DNA of 64,000 bases from Sclerotinia nivalis. Lineage: Eukaryota; Ascomycota; Leotiomycetes; Helotiales; Sclerotiniaceae. Every line of letters begins with the position of its first letter. Position 1 is the first letter of the stretch. Both the position numbers and the translations under genes were made by a program. Shown here in pieces: positions 13,352 to 25,019 of this stretch. The notes under the pieces are model-generated. The model made no database searches. It was not told the DNA's origin and saw nothing but the letters and a program-made list of their open reading frames with translations. The DNA is taken from NCBI GenBank assembly GCA_029531795.1, contig JAPEIS010000016.1, positions 1,798,001 through 1,862,000 of the forward strand, written 5' to 3'.

Positions 13352-14413
13352 GTGATGGTCGGATCCCGGGAGTTAATTTTCAAGGCATAGCGAGGACCTC
13401 AGTATGATTTTGGCAATGGCGTAGGGAAAGGGTACGGGGACACAGAGGTTATGGATGTTACTAGACATCCTTTGAACACGGTGGGAAGTTCCAGCCTTCG
13501 CTTGATGAATTATAACATATGGGAACAAAAACGGAACCCTCTTCCGACAACATTCCTTCAAACACACTCAGCGGGGAAAAAAAGGAGTGAGGTGATTTCG
13601 GATCTCTTTTTGGAGTAATGATATCTAACACAAGCTATGCAATCGGAAATCAGTATGGTGCTATGGAGTTTATGTCTGGTTTATTATATGAGGTAGGAGA
13701 AAGCAAATACTCGAATTTGCCTGTGTATACTATTATGTAGTCTTATTTCCAGTAATATCATTCATTTTCAAAGGCCAAGAAAAGTTGATTGTTGTTCTTG
13801 GCGATTTTCTTGACGATTTCCTTTGAGTATTGTGCATGAATAATTCGAAAAATGGCACATTTCGAAGCAGATACATCCGGTTTGAACCTGACTTGTTGGC
13901 TTAATATATCTCCCTCCGGGTCAACCTCTTCAAAAGTTTTAGATAGGTTAAGAAAAGTTCTCAAGGTCGACGATTAATGATGAGAATAAAATGTGTGTAT
14001 GATATATGATGGGTGTGAGAACATGGTACATCGATATATAGGAAAAGATACGATATATAAAAGAAGATATGTTCACCATATGCAGGTACACGACTCACAC
14101 CTGTTGCACCTAGATCAATAATATGGAAGAAAAGTGATCATTGCACGTGATATTATCTCTGTCAGCCCCTCATTTTGGCCTAATTCTGACAAATACTCTA
14201 ATTCAGATATCAGGCATCAATCAACATCAACAAACATCAACATCGACTTTTCTCAATCCGAGCGCTAATCTACTTTTGGGTCACTAAAATAATTGCTTAA
14301 GCGAACAATCCCACACTTCGAAATTCTAATTATTTCGAACTTTCTTGATCTCCTAATCGTTCAACGCCCACCGACTTAGCCAACCACCACCTAACGATCA
14401 ATTCGATATCAAT
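13352..14413. other. Intergenic region and RPS2 leader
   Basis: No gene is supported here. The 200 bases before 14414 contain a CA/ATCAAC-rich run (about 14217-14250), typical of leaders of highly expressed fungal genes. The start ATG of RPS2 follows an AATATC context. Nothing else distinctive is seen. Confidence 0.4.
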
Positions 14414-15344
14414 ATGGCTGACGCACCAAGAGGCGGCTCTCGAGGAGGTTTCGGCGACAGAGGCCGTGGAGGAGATCGCGGACGCGGACGTGGACGTGGA
14501 CGTGGTCGCGGACGTGGAGGAAACAAGGACGAGGCAAAGGAATGGCAACCAGTTACCAAACTTGGCCGTCTCGTGAAGGATGGAAAGATCAATTCCATGG
14601 AGGAGATCTACCTTCACTCTTTGCCCATCAAGGAGTACCAAATTGTTGACTTCTTCTTGCCAAAGTTGAAGGATGAGGTTATGAAGGTATGCGAAATTTA
14701 CACATATTGCTTCTATGCGATTGTGGGAATTTGGCAAATATGGATACTGATATGAATTTTGTCTACAGATCAAGCCTGTCCAAAAACAAACTCGTGCCGG
14801 TCAACGAACCAGATTCAAGGCCATCGTTGTCATCGGTGACTCTGAGGGACACGTCGGTCTCGGTATCAAGACCTCCAAGGAAGTCGCAACTGCCATCCGT
14901 GCCGCTATCATCATCGCAAAGTTGTCCGTTGTTCCAATTAGAAGAGGTTACTGGGGTACCAACTTGGGTACTCCTCACTCTCTCCCAACCAAGGAGAGTG
15001 GAAAGTGTGGTTCCGTCTCTGTCAGAGTAAGTAAATTCTTAAAATTCTCTCACTCGATGATTTGCTAATTTCTTCCTCTTTTCCAGCTTATCCCAGCTCC
15101 CCGTGGTACCGGTCTCGTAGCATCCCCAGCTGTCAAGCGTCTCCTCCAACTCGCAGGTGTCGAAGATGCATACACCTCCTCTTCCGGTTCGACCAAGACC
15201 CTCGAGAACACCTTGAAGGCTACTTTCGTCGCTGCCGCCAACACATACGGATACTTGACTCCTAACTTATGGAAGGAGACCAAGCTCATCAGAAGTCCTT
15301 TGGAGGAATTCGGTGATTCTCTCCGTGCTGGCAAGCGTTACTAG
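14414..15344 (+). CDS. RPS2: 40S ribosomal protein S2 (uS5)
   Basis: Three exons, 14414-14686, 14769-15026 and 15087-15344, give 262 residues. Both introns have GT..AG ends, and the reading frame continues across each without extra residues. The N-terminus has an RGG/GRGRG tract (about residues 6-36); in other eukaryotes this tract of S2 is arginine-methylated. After it come the conserved uS5 N-terminal domain (dsRBD-like, beginning with the block [17 protein letters not shown] and continuing across exon 2) and the C-terminal S5 domain ending GKRY. The protein sits in the small ribosomal subunit near the mRNA entry and decoding region. Codon use is biased toward C-ending codons (ATC, GTC, AAG, CTC), unlike the neighbouring genes, which fits very high expression. 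Length and order match eukaryotic S2, so the identification is firm. Confidence 0.97.
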
Positions 15345-15896
15345 GTGTGTTAGTGGGCTTGTGAAAATGAATTCTTTAGTTTATGCATATGGGTTTATAT
15401 GGGGTTAAAAGCTAGGGTCTATAGCTATGTCTCAATGAACTGATTGCCTTCATTTTGATTGAAATGCTACTGTGATTGTTTTTTTATAATATGAAGTATC
15501 GAAGTAAGGCGCAAACAGAATAAAGAATTTTGACTGGGAAGGTGGGAATAGCAGGTATGGAGGATTCTTCCGGGTATATACCAATTAGGAAGGAGTTCCT
15601 ATGAATCTGGAAATTGAGGCAGCATTAGTCTGCAGCTGAGGAAGGAACCGTCCATTCTAACCCAACAATAAGAAAACCCGCCTTATTCTTCTTCTCTTCT
15701 TCCCTTTCTCTTCCAACTTCTTCAATACAAACTCTTTCGCTCGATGCAATTTTGGTAAATTTTGGTCTCCGTCTCTGCACCCTTCACTTCTGCACATACA
15801 TTGATGCAATTTTGGTCTTTGATACAGCCATAACTTCGTTTTACTTGCTTCAAGCATTTTCACGTTCTTTCCAAAATCTCTTTTCTCATTGAAATA
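15345..15896. other. Intergenic region between RPS2 and a surface-protein gene
   Basis: The first part is the probable 3' UTR of RPS2. The stretch 15660-15890 contains pyrimidine-rich CTTCTTCTC runs and a direct repeat of TGATGCAATTTTGGT (two copies, about 15743 and 15802), probably in the promoter or leader of the next gene. No further gene is seen. Confidence 0.4.
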
Positions 15897-17423
15897 ATGC
15901 CTTCACGTCGATTCGGGCGACCCGCGATGGTCGTTGCTACCCTTATTGCATTTTCAGTTCTCACACTTGTATTCATTGGAGAGGGGTTAAAAGCATTTGT
16001 CCATAGGGATGGTGTTAGCTTGGGGAAAAGAGATTTTGCTTTCGGTCTGAATTGGCAGTAAGGATCGCCCATTCATATCTTTGCTCGAGCTAACAATACT
16101 CCATAGAACAACAATCTTTACGCCATCCACTGGAAGAAGTGAGATATCGGCATTGAATTATTGCTCGCCTGACCCTTTGAACACTCCAGTGCCTCTCATC
16201 ATCGACCATGTACAATCCGAAAATGAAGCTACAGAGGAAGGATCTACCACAGTTTCTGCCATTCTTGCCCAAGGAACCAATACAGTCTCATTTGCCCTTC
16301 AAGGAAGATCTGATATGGTTTCCGTTATCTTGGCCAATATCAACAGCCTAGTGACACGTCCTACTGGCATTAGTAACACTGCTCGTGATGCCACAGGACT
16401 ACTTGCTATTGCCATGGCGAAGTCAAAACCAAGTATCTCAAGCACAGCAATATCGTCAGCCGCCACTCCTACTGATCTTCATTCTCTGGCTGCTTTCGAA
16501 TTGTTGAGGAAAGCAGCCGCATATAACGTTCACCACGGTTCTCACGGCGAGTCTTGTGATTGTTCAGCATGCATCTCCTCGCCAGCAGCTTCCATACCAA
16601 TAACAGTAGCGCCTCCTCTTCCAACACATGAGTTAATGGCCAGAGCTTTCTTGGCTAGAGCCGAAACTGTTACCGTTACTGTCTCGTATGTAACTGTACT
16701 CATATGATTGTATGCTCTCATCCTGACTTATTTTAGGGCATGCCCAGACTCGGCGTCAAAACCTTCGAACTCGACCGGATCAGGTCCCGAGACTCCTGCA
16801 TCGGCTCCCGAAAGCCCGGACTCAACTTCATCAGGACCCAAAAGCCCCTCACCTGCATCCAACTCGACATCTTCAGGACCCAAGAACCCCGCACCTGCCC
16901 CAGAGAACTCAAATGCAACGTCGCCTTCTAGACCAAGCCCTCCTTTCTCTAATGGTACAGAAACTGGTTCTGGAGGAGCCCCTGCTGGTTCAGGCACTGG
17001 TGGTTCAGGCGCTGGTGGTTCAAACGCTGGTGGTTCAGGCGCTGGTAGTGCTGCATCTGCGTCAGGAGCTGTGGCTAGTGCTGCTTCATTATTCTCAGGC
17101 AACTCTACACAGTAAGTTATCCATGCATAGTATGCTGATGCAAAGACTAATATAAAATCAGGCCAACTGGTAACGCTCAACCAAGCAACAATGCAAACAA
17201 ACCTTCAAGCACCAGCAAATCTACACCGGCTGAAAACACCTCTCCTGTATCATCTTCCAGCATCAGTCCACCGATTGCCAGTCAAGCATCTGCTGCGTCA
17301 AGTGGTATCGACAATAGCATCTTTGCGCTCATCACTCCAGCTCTTTCAAATGTTGTCTACATATTCTCGACAATTGCCCCTGTCGCTGGCATGGTTATCA
17401 TGGGTCAAATATGGCTTCTATGA
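15897..17423 (+). CDS. Ser/Pro/Gly-rich membrane or cell-surface protein
   Basis: Four exons, 15897-16057, 16107-16685, 16737-17111 and 17162-17423, give about 458 residues. All junctions keep frame and have GT..AG ends. Residues 10-30 form a hydrophobic signal peptide or anchor. The middle (about 55-245) is Ser/Thr/Ala-rich with a CDCSAC motif. Exon 3 is low-complexity Ser/Pro (SSGPKSP, SSGPKNP units) followed by a Gly-rich run of GGSGAGGSNAG units. The last about 35 residues are hydrophobic and end at the C-terminus (VVYIFSTIAPVAGMVIMG), either a transmembrane segment or a GPI-attachment signal. The architecture is that of fungal wall-associated proteins, with a heavily O-glycosylatable stalk. 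I recognise no enzymatic domain, and function is unknown. Confidence 0.75.
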
Positions 17424-20400
17424 TTGTAGTTGAATGACTTCGACTGCACTCTAATCAAATGGCGCATGGATATCTTATCTCATAAGTGTTTATAATAGGA
17501 ATTAATCAGTACATGACTCTTGTATTTATAGTGGTAGTGGTGTTATCCACGGAGTATTGTGATGATAGATGGATTTTTTGGAACAAAATAATGGTAGTTT
17601 ATGATTAATAGTTCATGATTAATAGATGAAAAGAAGGTTGGGAATAGATGTTATTTTTGATAATTGAAAATGTGGGTGATAAGATGATGAAAAGGAGGTA
17701 TTGATGTGTACGTGATTTGATTTGATGCTAGGTACGACGTGATGTTATTCAGTGAATTTTCTTTCGGTGAGGAACCCAGTTCATTTCATTATTGCGGTTT
17801 GTGGAAGAAGTAAAGTCTATTTAAGCGTCCCTTGTATCTGAAATTTTTGAAGATAAAGTGCGTAGGATGATCTTGGAAGAGTTTTGTATGATGTGCGATG
17901 TGTATTTATTGGATGTGTATACAGAATGAGCGCCTTTGAAGAAATGTCTAGGTTTTTGGAAGTTGAAAGTGTTGGAAGTGGAAAATAAAGGGGGGGGCGG
18001 TGATGGATGTAGGATGTGTGGCGGGGGAGTTGGGAGTTGGGAGTTGGGATGTGGGATGTGGGATGTGGAATGTGGGATGTTGAAATGAGGATTAAAGGTA
18101 TAGGGATGGGAATGGATGGGAATGGATGGGATGTATGGGATGAGATGAAATAAGATAGATACAGTACAAGATAGAAATGGAAGGGATGGGAAGTGATAGG
18201 GAAAAAGTGAATAAAATGGGAGTTTTTTGTATTTTATCTCCCTAGTATTTAGGTTTTTGTTATTATTTTTCTTAGCTTATATCTCCCCTTTTTGATGAGT
18301 AATTTGTTTCTTTGATATAGGGGTTTTAATTGCAATTGACTTTTGTAGATGATGGTATATTGGACTTGAATTGGAGGTATATTTGTAGGGAGTTTTGGTG
18401 TATGTTTGGGGATGATTTGGGGTTGGTTAGTTGGATGTAGATGAGTGATGAGGGATGGTCGATGAGTGATGAGATTTTTTGAGGGGGTTATAAGGGGATG
18501 GATTGTGTGGGTGATTGATGTTGGGTGTTGATGGGATTGGGGGAGTAGGGAGAAGGAGGAGTGAAAAGTAAGGTATAAGAATGGAGAATGAAAGAGTTTG
18601 GAAGCGAGTAGTGGTGGAGGGGAGAGGAATTAATCAATGATAGATGATCTGAAGCGAGGGAGGAAATCAGTGAGGACGTATACGCAGTGAATGATAATCC
18701 AGGGACAAACTAAACGTGGAAAGGGAAAAGTAGGACGTCCTCAGGTGATAGGGAGGCGACGGTGGTTATGGAAGTATTCAAATAGTAGCATCACCATCCC
18801 GCACTATTCACATAGCCCCAATTTACGAATCTGCAAATTATCCCCCCTTGACGTGCTATACATGTTCGTCTTCTGATCAAGATATACTAGGTAGCTTTCA
18901 CACGTTCTTTATACACTGGAAATATGCAGCACAGAGTGGATCGGGAAGGACCTGATAGCAGGGCTAGAAATTTGTGATGTAAATTTTTTGGGAGAGGATG
19001 GAGAGCTTGTGTTGGTGTATGATATGATGAGAGGGGTGGGTTGATGAGTGAGGATTTAAGAGATTATTGTTGTTTTAAGTGGGTTTACATTTTAGTTTAC
19101 TTGTGAGTATAATTTGAGTTTCGGATGATAGATTATGTACATAGGAAATGGTATAGAAATTTAGGAATTGCGGGACCTTTAAATAAATTATTTCGGGAGA
19201 AATATAGAGCTGCGGGGGACTGGCCCGACTTCATCTGATGTGGCTTTCTCTAGTAGTACTTTGACGATGCAACCTTCATGCCCATATATTAAGAGCTCGC
19301 TAATGGATAGTGAATGTTTGTGCGTAGTAATGCAGCGCAGCTGACTCTCTGCCTGCGGATATCATCTATTGATGCCCTTGATGCCCTTGATGCCCACGGT
19401 ATTCATCCTTTAATTTTGGGAGATGAGTAGCGTTATTACGTATTAATGTTGTGGATATCTAAAGCTGATGCTATGTACTGAGAGAATTATACCGCTTGAG
19501 TCCCATATTTAGCCACGGGACATGAGCCATGGTTGCAACGAGCTTGTAATTTTTTGTGGGATTGTTGTGTGGAAGATACTTGGAGTTTTTATATTGAGAA
19601 GGAAGTAGTTGTCATTTGATATTCACCTGGTAAAACAGGCAGTGTGGAGGAGTAGTTGTTCGCACTGTGGGACTAGATGGTAAAAAGTGAATTGATACAA
19701 GTCCTACATCTAGAGAGAGTTTGGAAGGATATATAATTGCACCATGATTACTTCAGGACAGTAGATAGAGGGAAATGATGATATATACATACCTCATTAG
19801 CTATAAGAGAAACACAACTAGAATATATGTGATAACCAGTAATTCTAGACCATTCTGACCCCGAAGTAAACCTTAAGTTAATAAAAAGACAATGAATCCC
19901 ACCTAAAAAGCTTGCTTTTCTCAATGTCAATATCCGGATTGCTGTTATATAAACTTATCTGCGGTCTTCCATTTCCTACATCTCAAGTCACTCATCTTGC
20001 AAAATGCTGATTAGAAGATCCCTAAATAATTCTCAAGCCAAAATTGCACTAAACTCCACAACTTTCATTTTTGTATTACACCACTTATGGCTAGAAATTT
20101 CAGGCACGGCACCCTCGAATGATTGGTATTGAAGTTATTTTTCTTCATCAATTCTATACAAGGAGAAATTTAAGCACTATTCTTCTATAAAAGACGAGGA
20201 TGCGCAATTTTCCTAGCTGATGCCACAAGCGGGGTGTTGAAGTCACAGGGAGGGGGGAGGGGGTGAACGTTGATGGTATTGATATAATAGTTAAAGGACT
20301 ACTTTGGAACTCATTCTTGATCCTTAACACCACCTACTTAATCCCTCCTTCCACAAAATAATAAAGAATATCTTTAACTAAATCTCTAAAAATAAAAAAT

Positions 20401-20913
20401 CCTGAACTTCTCTTAAACAATTCAGATTTCGAAATGAATAACTATTAAATAAATACAGATAAATCAGTATACTAGAAGTGTCATAGCGATTGAGTTCTTT
20501 TAGGAAATTCAATATTGGGCATAGTTTCCCCTCCTCGTCCTTCATTGGGTGGCAACGTTTTTGGGGGTTCGGTTTGTGGGGTTCGTGGGGTGAAGAATTG
20601 GGGGCGGAAGAGAAGGTTTGTGTGTTTTGGGGTTTGAGGGGTGAGGAATGTAGAATAGAAGGAGAGAAGGAGATGGAAATGTAGTATGAGTGGTAAGAGT
20701 CTGGAAATAGTGAGGTGATTGAGATCTGGTGTTGTGAAAGAAAAAAATGCGCTGAGGTATTGATTGTACGCATAGCAATGACTACAGTGCTTTTTTCTAT
20801 AACGAAAACAAGTGAATCTATAGAACATCTAGTATCTCCTATACATTATTCCTCAAAAATCAATCATGAAATCAACGCATCCCTTCCTCCATCAGCCATC
20901 AGTCATTCCCGAA
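17424..20913. other. Long G-rich intergenic region with minisatellites
   Basis: No gene is supported in these 3.5 kb. From about 17600 to 19060 the + strand is strongly purine/G-rich, with GGGATG/GGGAATG runs near 18100-18140, a G7 tract near 17991 and the 7-bp minisatellite at 18029-18079. A GATGCCCTT triplication lies at about 19373-19400. Open frames at 20378-20828 (-) are low-complexity Pro/Thr/His-rich readings opposite another G-rich stretch and look spurious. They may overlap the 3' UTR of the minus-strand gene ending at 20914. Confidence 0.5.
18029..18079 (+). repeat. 7-bp GTTGGGA/TGTGGGA minisatellite, G-quadruplex-capable
   Basis: About three GTTGGGA units are followed by about four TGTGGGA/ATGTGGGA units. 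Each unit has a GGG run separated by four bases, so four consecutive runs fit the G3-N(1-7) quadruplex rule. A similar array with unit CTTGGGA lies at 55169-55216. Confidence 0.7.
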
Positions 20914-23759
20914 TCACCATTCATCCTCTAATACATGTCCAGACAAATCCACCCCCTTCCCCTTCCCCACTTCCTCCGTCGCACTAACGAGAATCTCGAA
21001 TCTCTCCATTCCCATGATTAACTTCGCCGCATTCTCACAATGCCTCTTAATATCCGATCTCAACTTCACCAATGCATCTACTCCATCCCCATTCCCATTA
21101 CAAGAAATAATATACGTGATTGGTCCTGGCACCGCATCTTTGAGTCTAAATGCCAAAAAGCCCAAATCTCGCTGATGACCCATACGAGTGGTGTTTTTGA
21201 TCCAGGCGACTAATTTTGGGGTGGTGACTGGGGGTTGGCCTGGAACACCGAGGATCGATCTAGGGTAGGGAGTGCTGAATGGTCCATTAGGGTAGAGTTG
21301 GATGCGGAATTGAATTGCCAGGAGGGGTTTAAGGATCTGGTTTTTATTTGGGCTGTGGGACTCTGGAGAAAATGGTGGAGATGGTGGTGATGCGTGAAGA
21401 TAGGAAGCCTGAGGATAATAGTTGGGTCGTAGTTGTGATAGTTGCGGCCGATTATGTGCGGGTAATGAGGGATTTTGAGCATCTATGGGCACTTGATGAG
21501 CCGTTGGTGCTGATGCCAGAATATACGGTGTCTGTTTAGGATCCAAATATGTAGTCGTGAAAGCAGAGATAAATGCTCCAGGGTTGTTTTGAGACGGCGT
21601 GTTAAGATGATTGGGGATGAAATGGGACATTGGTAATGACATCTGAAATTCGGAAGAAGGACGTTTCGTGAGCGGTGATGGCTGAGGTGGATCAGACGCA
21701 CACGAATCGCTCCGTCCGTTGTGAAACCCGACTGGCTCTGATAATGGAAGGCTGGATCGTGGCTGAATATTAATATTATTTGGTTCAAAAGCCCGAGCTT
21801 GTGTGAACCCATGCGATTGAGATTGAAGTTGAGATTCAAAATTGTGAGAACTTGTGAGGGATTGAAATGGGTACGACCGCTGTCGTTGCTGCTGTATCTG
21901 CTGCAACATCTGAATTTGCTGTATCCTCTCTTGTGGTATTGGTATTTGTTGTTTTTGCTGCTGTATCTGCTGCAGCATCTGTATTTGCTGCATCCTCCCT
22001 TGTGGTATTGGTATTTGTTGTTGTGGCATCTGTAACTCCACATTTATGGGATTTGTCAATGAATTCCCAGGTTCTGGTTGAGTTTCGGTGGATGGTTGAC
22101 TTGTCTTTTGCTGCCGCAATACGGATCTCTTAGGCGGTAGAACAGATTTTTGTGACACGAAGACTTGACTAATGCTCTGATTTCCCTCAGAAGCGGCAGT
22201 ACTATCATCAAGTGCTTGACCGGTATTTGAGTTACTTCCTTTGTCACCACCTCCACTGGTAAACCGTTGGCTATCCTGTGTATCATCCAATGGTCGCTTG
22301 GATGGTACCAATGTGACAGCTAATTGTTTGGGACTTGCATGTATCCGAAATAACTGGCAAATTGCCTCCGGATGTGCAGCGATGGCCATAAAGAAACTGT
22401 CCCAAATATGCCGTCTAGCTCTGACAATGTCGTCATCATTATTGATATCAATCATAAATCCAGGTAACCAAGCAGCATCAGGGAACGTGAATCTTATGAT
22501 GGTAAACTGGCATCTAGCCACGGATTTCCAGAAATCAAGAAATGCATAATTACTTGTGCAGATCAAATCCAGTGCTTCACATGTTACTTTTCGTTTGAGC
22601 TTGTTTGGGGTGGGAACAATTAACTTTGCAGCAGCTTTGAACAATGTTGTATGGTGTAAAAGCAAAGCCTCCGAATGATAATTGATATGCGTCGAGTCTT
22701 TCAAAAACACAACATTCGCTGGAACGTTCTCCTGAGAAGAATTGACATTGGTAGCGGTGGAGTTTGTACTCGGTGCTGAAATTTGGCTGTCTTGAATTTC
22801 AGACTCAAAATCAGGCATTCCATGACAATAAGAGGTAGGGCAATGATAAATATCATCTGTAACATTTGGTGGCATATCCTTTAGCACCGGGGCGAGTGGC
22901 AATTTGTGATTGCCTAGCGCTGTACATGATTGCTCTGGTTGACCTTTAGACACCATCTCACTCTTGTTGATCAAATCCACAGGACCATGGGGATCAACTT
23001 TGATATAGGGTCCATCAGTGGTTATGAATTCAGGGTCATCCTGCCTTTCTTCCGATACTGGGCTCGATTTTGTCACACATATCTCTGGCACCACACTGTT
23101 TGATTCCGATATCTATCCCAGGGTCAGTTTAAGATCTGGAGATGTCAGAGGGAAGTATTACCTCTAAAGGAAAATGATTAGATTCTCCAACAATAATAGT
23201 GCTTTCAGGTTGTTCTTCATCGGTGAGGGCGGTTCTGTTACGCATGATAGTTTTTTGGTTCTCCCAAGCCTTTTGGAATATTGTGCTCTTGACTAGAAGA
23301 TTCTCTTCATTGTACGTCAATAACCCATTTTTCGTCCATTGAGAAGTTGAAAGGATCAGCTTTCTGCATCGATGAATCATTTGTTCTTTGCAACGTGCGT
23401 CATTTGGTAATTCCCCCTCCTTAAAAATGTAACTGACAAGTTTCTTGACCTTCTCATCCTGATCGATCTGGTATAAGTCATGGAAATGTAAAAAGCGATA
23501 CACCGCCAACTTGACTAAATTAGGCCAGGGTGAATTCTATAGAGAGTTTAGCAGGTAACATATGAAAAGAGTGGCCTCTGATTACCCTTTTAAGCCACAG
23601 GAAATCTATGCTTGAAAACTCTTCCTTCAATTCTTGGTTATTTGGCATCTCCAACAGCATAACATGATCTCGAAGACTGTTTGGCCCATGATTTCCATGC
23701 TTTTCTTTGAATATAGGAGGAGCTCCTCTTTCATTGTTCGGAGAAACGCTCAGATTCAT
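20914..23759 (-). CDS. Large Gln-rich protein of unknown function
   Basis: On the minus strand, three exons (23759-23586, 23536-23162 and 23112-20914) give about 915 residues. Both introns are phase 0 and about 50 nt. The acceptors TATAG and GATAG keep an open frame, whereas reading through meets stops. The N-terminal about 185 residues look globular, with an all-helical appearance (for example NLVKLAVYRFLHFHDL). The centre is disordered, Ser/Gln/Pro-rich, with a 23-residue unit containing IPIPQ and QQIQMLQQIQQQ present twice (about residues 547-592). The C-terminal about 150 residues look folded again (TPKLVAWIKNTTRMGHQRDLG onward). There is no signal peptide or membrane segment. I do not recognise the family. 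The Gln-rich centre would suit a transcription co-regulator, but that is speculation. Confidence 0.75.
21885..22022 (-). repeat. 69-bp in-frame tandem duplication in the Gln-rich gene
   Basis: Two adjacent 69-bp units encode two 23-residue copies that differ at only a few positions (IPIPQGRM versus IPIPQERI, QQQK versus QQQR). The near-identity and intact frame suggest slippage or unequal exchange that is recent or kept in frame by selection. Confidence 0.75.
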
Positions 23760-25019
23760 TCTCGATTGATTAATGTGGGAAAAAATTGTTGAATAGATAA
23801 CTTGTAATGAAAAAAAAAAAAGAAAAGAACAATATCATGGGGATTAGATATCCATAGTTAGAATAAAAGAAGCAATAGTAACAAACAAAGTACAGGCAAG
23901 TTTGCATTATCATCATATGCAGAGCGCCACCACCATATGTGCTGGTACCAGCTTTGAGCTATGCACTCTTCCTGTCTAAATATACAGATCTTCATCAATC
24001 ATGTGAGTTAAATACCACATTTTGAAGACAGTTTGAAGCCCCCATTATGTGAATGGGATGCCATGAATTCAACTGAATTGACTTTGAGCCATGCACCTCA
24101 CATGTCTTGCTCGATATTTAGGACTACATCAAGCACTGAAGTCAATGTTACGGCCTGAAGCTCGCACTATGTGAATAGTATCCTAGGAATACAATTGACC
24201 TCTTCCTCTTCCTGGTGATGCTTTCACCATGAAAGAAGCTGAATGTGTCAGTTTAACCAAGGATAGTTGTTCATTTGCCAAAGATCTTGCCAAGGGTGCC
24301 GTATGCATGTTCTGGAAATTCTAAGATTTCCATTGCATGGCATGGAATATTGGAGAAACAGCCGATAGAAGGAGGAGTCAAGTTGATTGGCGTATAAGAA
24401 GTACTGGTGGCTTTAAAAACAGAAACTTTTTGGTCTCATACACCGGCGGTGTGCATATTGCCCAGTCAATTTCTTTGTGGCTTAAAACTAGATTCATGAT
24501 GTTCAGCCACAGTTATCACCCGTAACCTTATACGGAATAGTAAAGTTTTGGTTCGGGGAGCTCTTCAATCAAAGCTCTGCCGCCCATTCATCTTCATTCA
24601 ACCTACAACACAACCTACAACCTACCATTGGAAATGAAATGTTATCCACATCACGAACTGTACGGAAGCTTCCAAGGGTTTTCTCAATGATTGAATCCTT
24701 TCACTTCCTGTGCAGAGGGAGGAAAGAGGCCATCAATTAAAAGCTGCTCGATTGAGAAGAGATCCGTCGCGCTCCTCCAATCCTAGAATCAGGAATAATT
24801 TAGAGACTTGAAACTAACTTTCCCGGCTTTGAGTGTTTCCGTGATCCACAGAGAATATGTTTCCCGTTTTGGTCATCTTCAATATGGTAGGTACGGGCAC
24901 TAACCATATTTCCTTGGTTTCCTCTGTTGTCAATTGCGGTAGATCGTATTTGAACCCTTCTTGGTACAAATGCGTTCAGGATTTCAGATCTCGGGTCATG
25001 TTGCTTCTGAGTCTTTACT
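23760..25019. other. Intergenic region with leader-like sequence
   Basis: This holds the diverged tandem repeat at 23952-24205 and no supported gene. At about 24590-24640 a CAACCTACAACACAACC run resembles a fungal 5' leader. The ATG at about 24647 after it opens only a 33-codon frame with a basic/hydroxylated, presequence-like start. It could belong to a decayed gene or to the P450 transcript. A minus-strand frame at 24800-25057 shows no motif. Confidence 0.35.
23952..24205 (+). repeat. Two diverged tandem copies of a ~130-bp unit
   Basis: Copy A starts at 23952 and copy B at 24082. Both begin CTTTGAGC(T/C)ATGCAC and share, in the same order and spacing, a TGTCT(A/T) block, a CATCAA block, a TGAAG(C) block, (A/C)CTATGTGAAT-like blocks and a final AATTCAA/ACAATTGA block. 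They lie in the intergenic gap between the Gln-rich gene and the P450 and encode nothing evident. Confidence 0.6.

Noticed and set aside
14330..14773. 147-codon frame antisense to RPS2
   Set aside because: It is a shadow of the GC-rich RGG-coding exon and includes intron sequence; Ser/Thr/Ala-rich reading only.
20378..20828. Pro/Thr/His-rich minus-strand frames
   Set aside because: They are low-complexity readings opposite a G-rich stretch with no splice link to the Gln-rich gene, and may be its 3' UTR.
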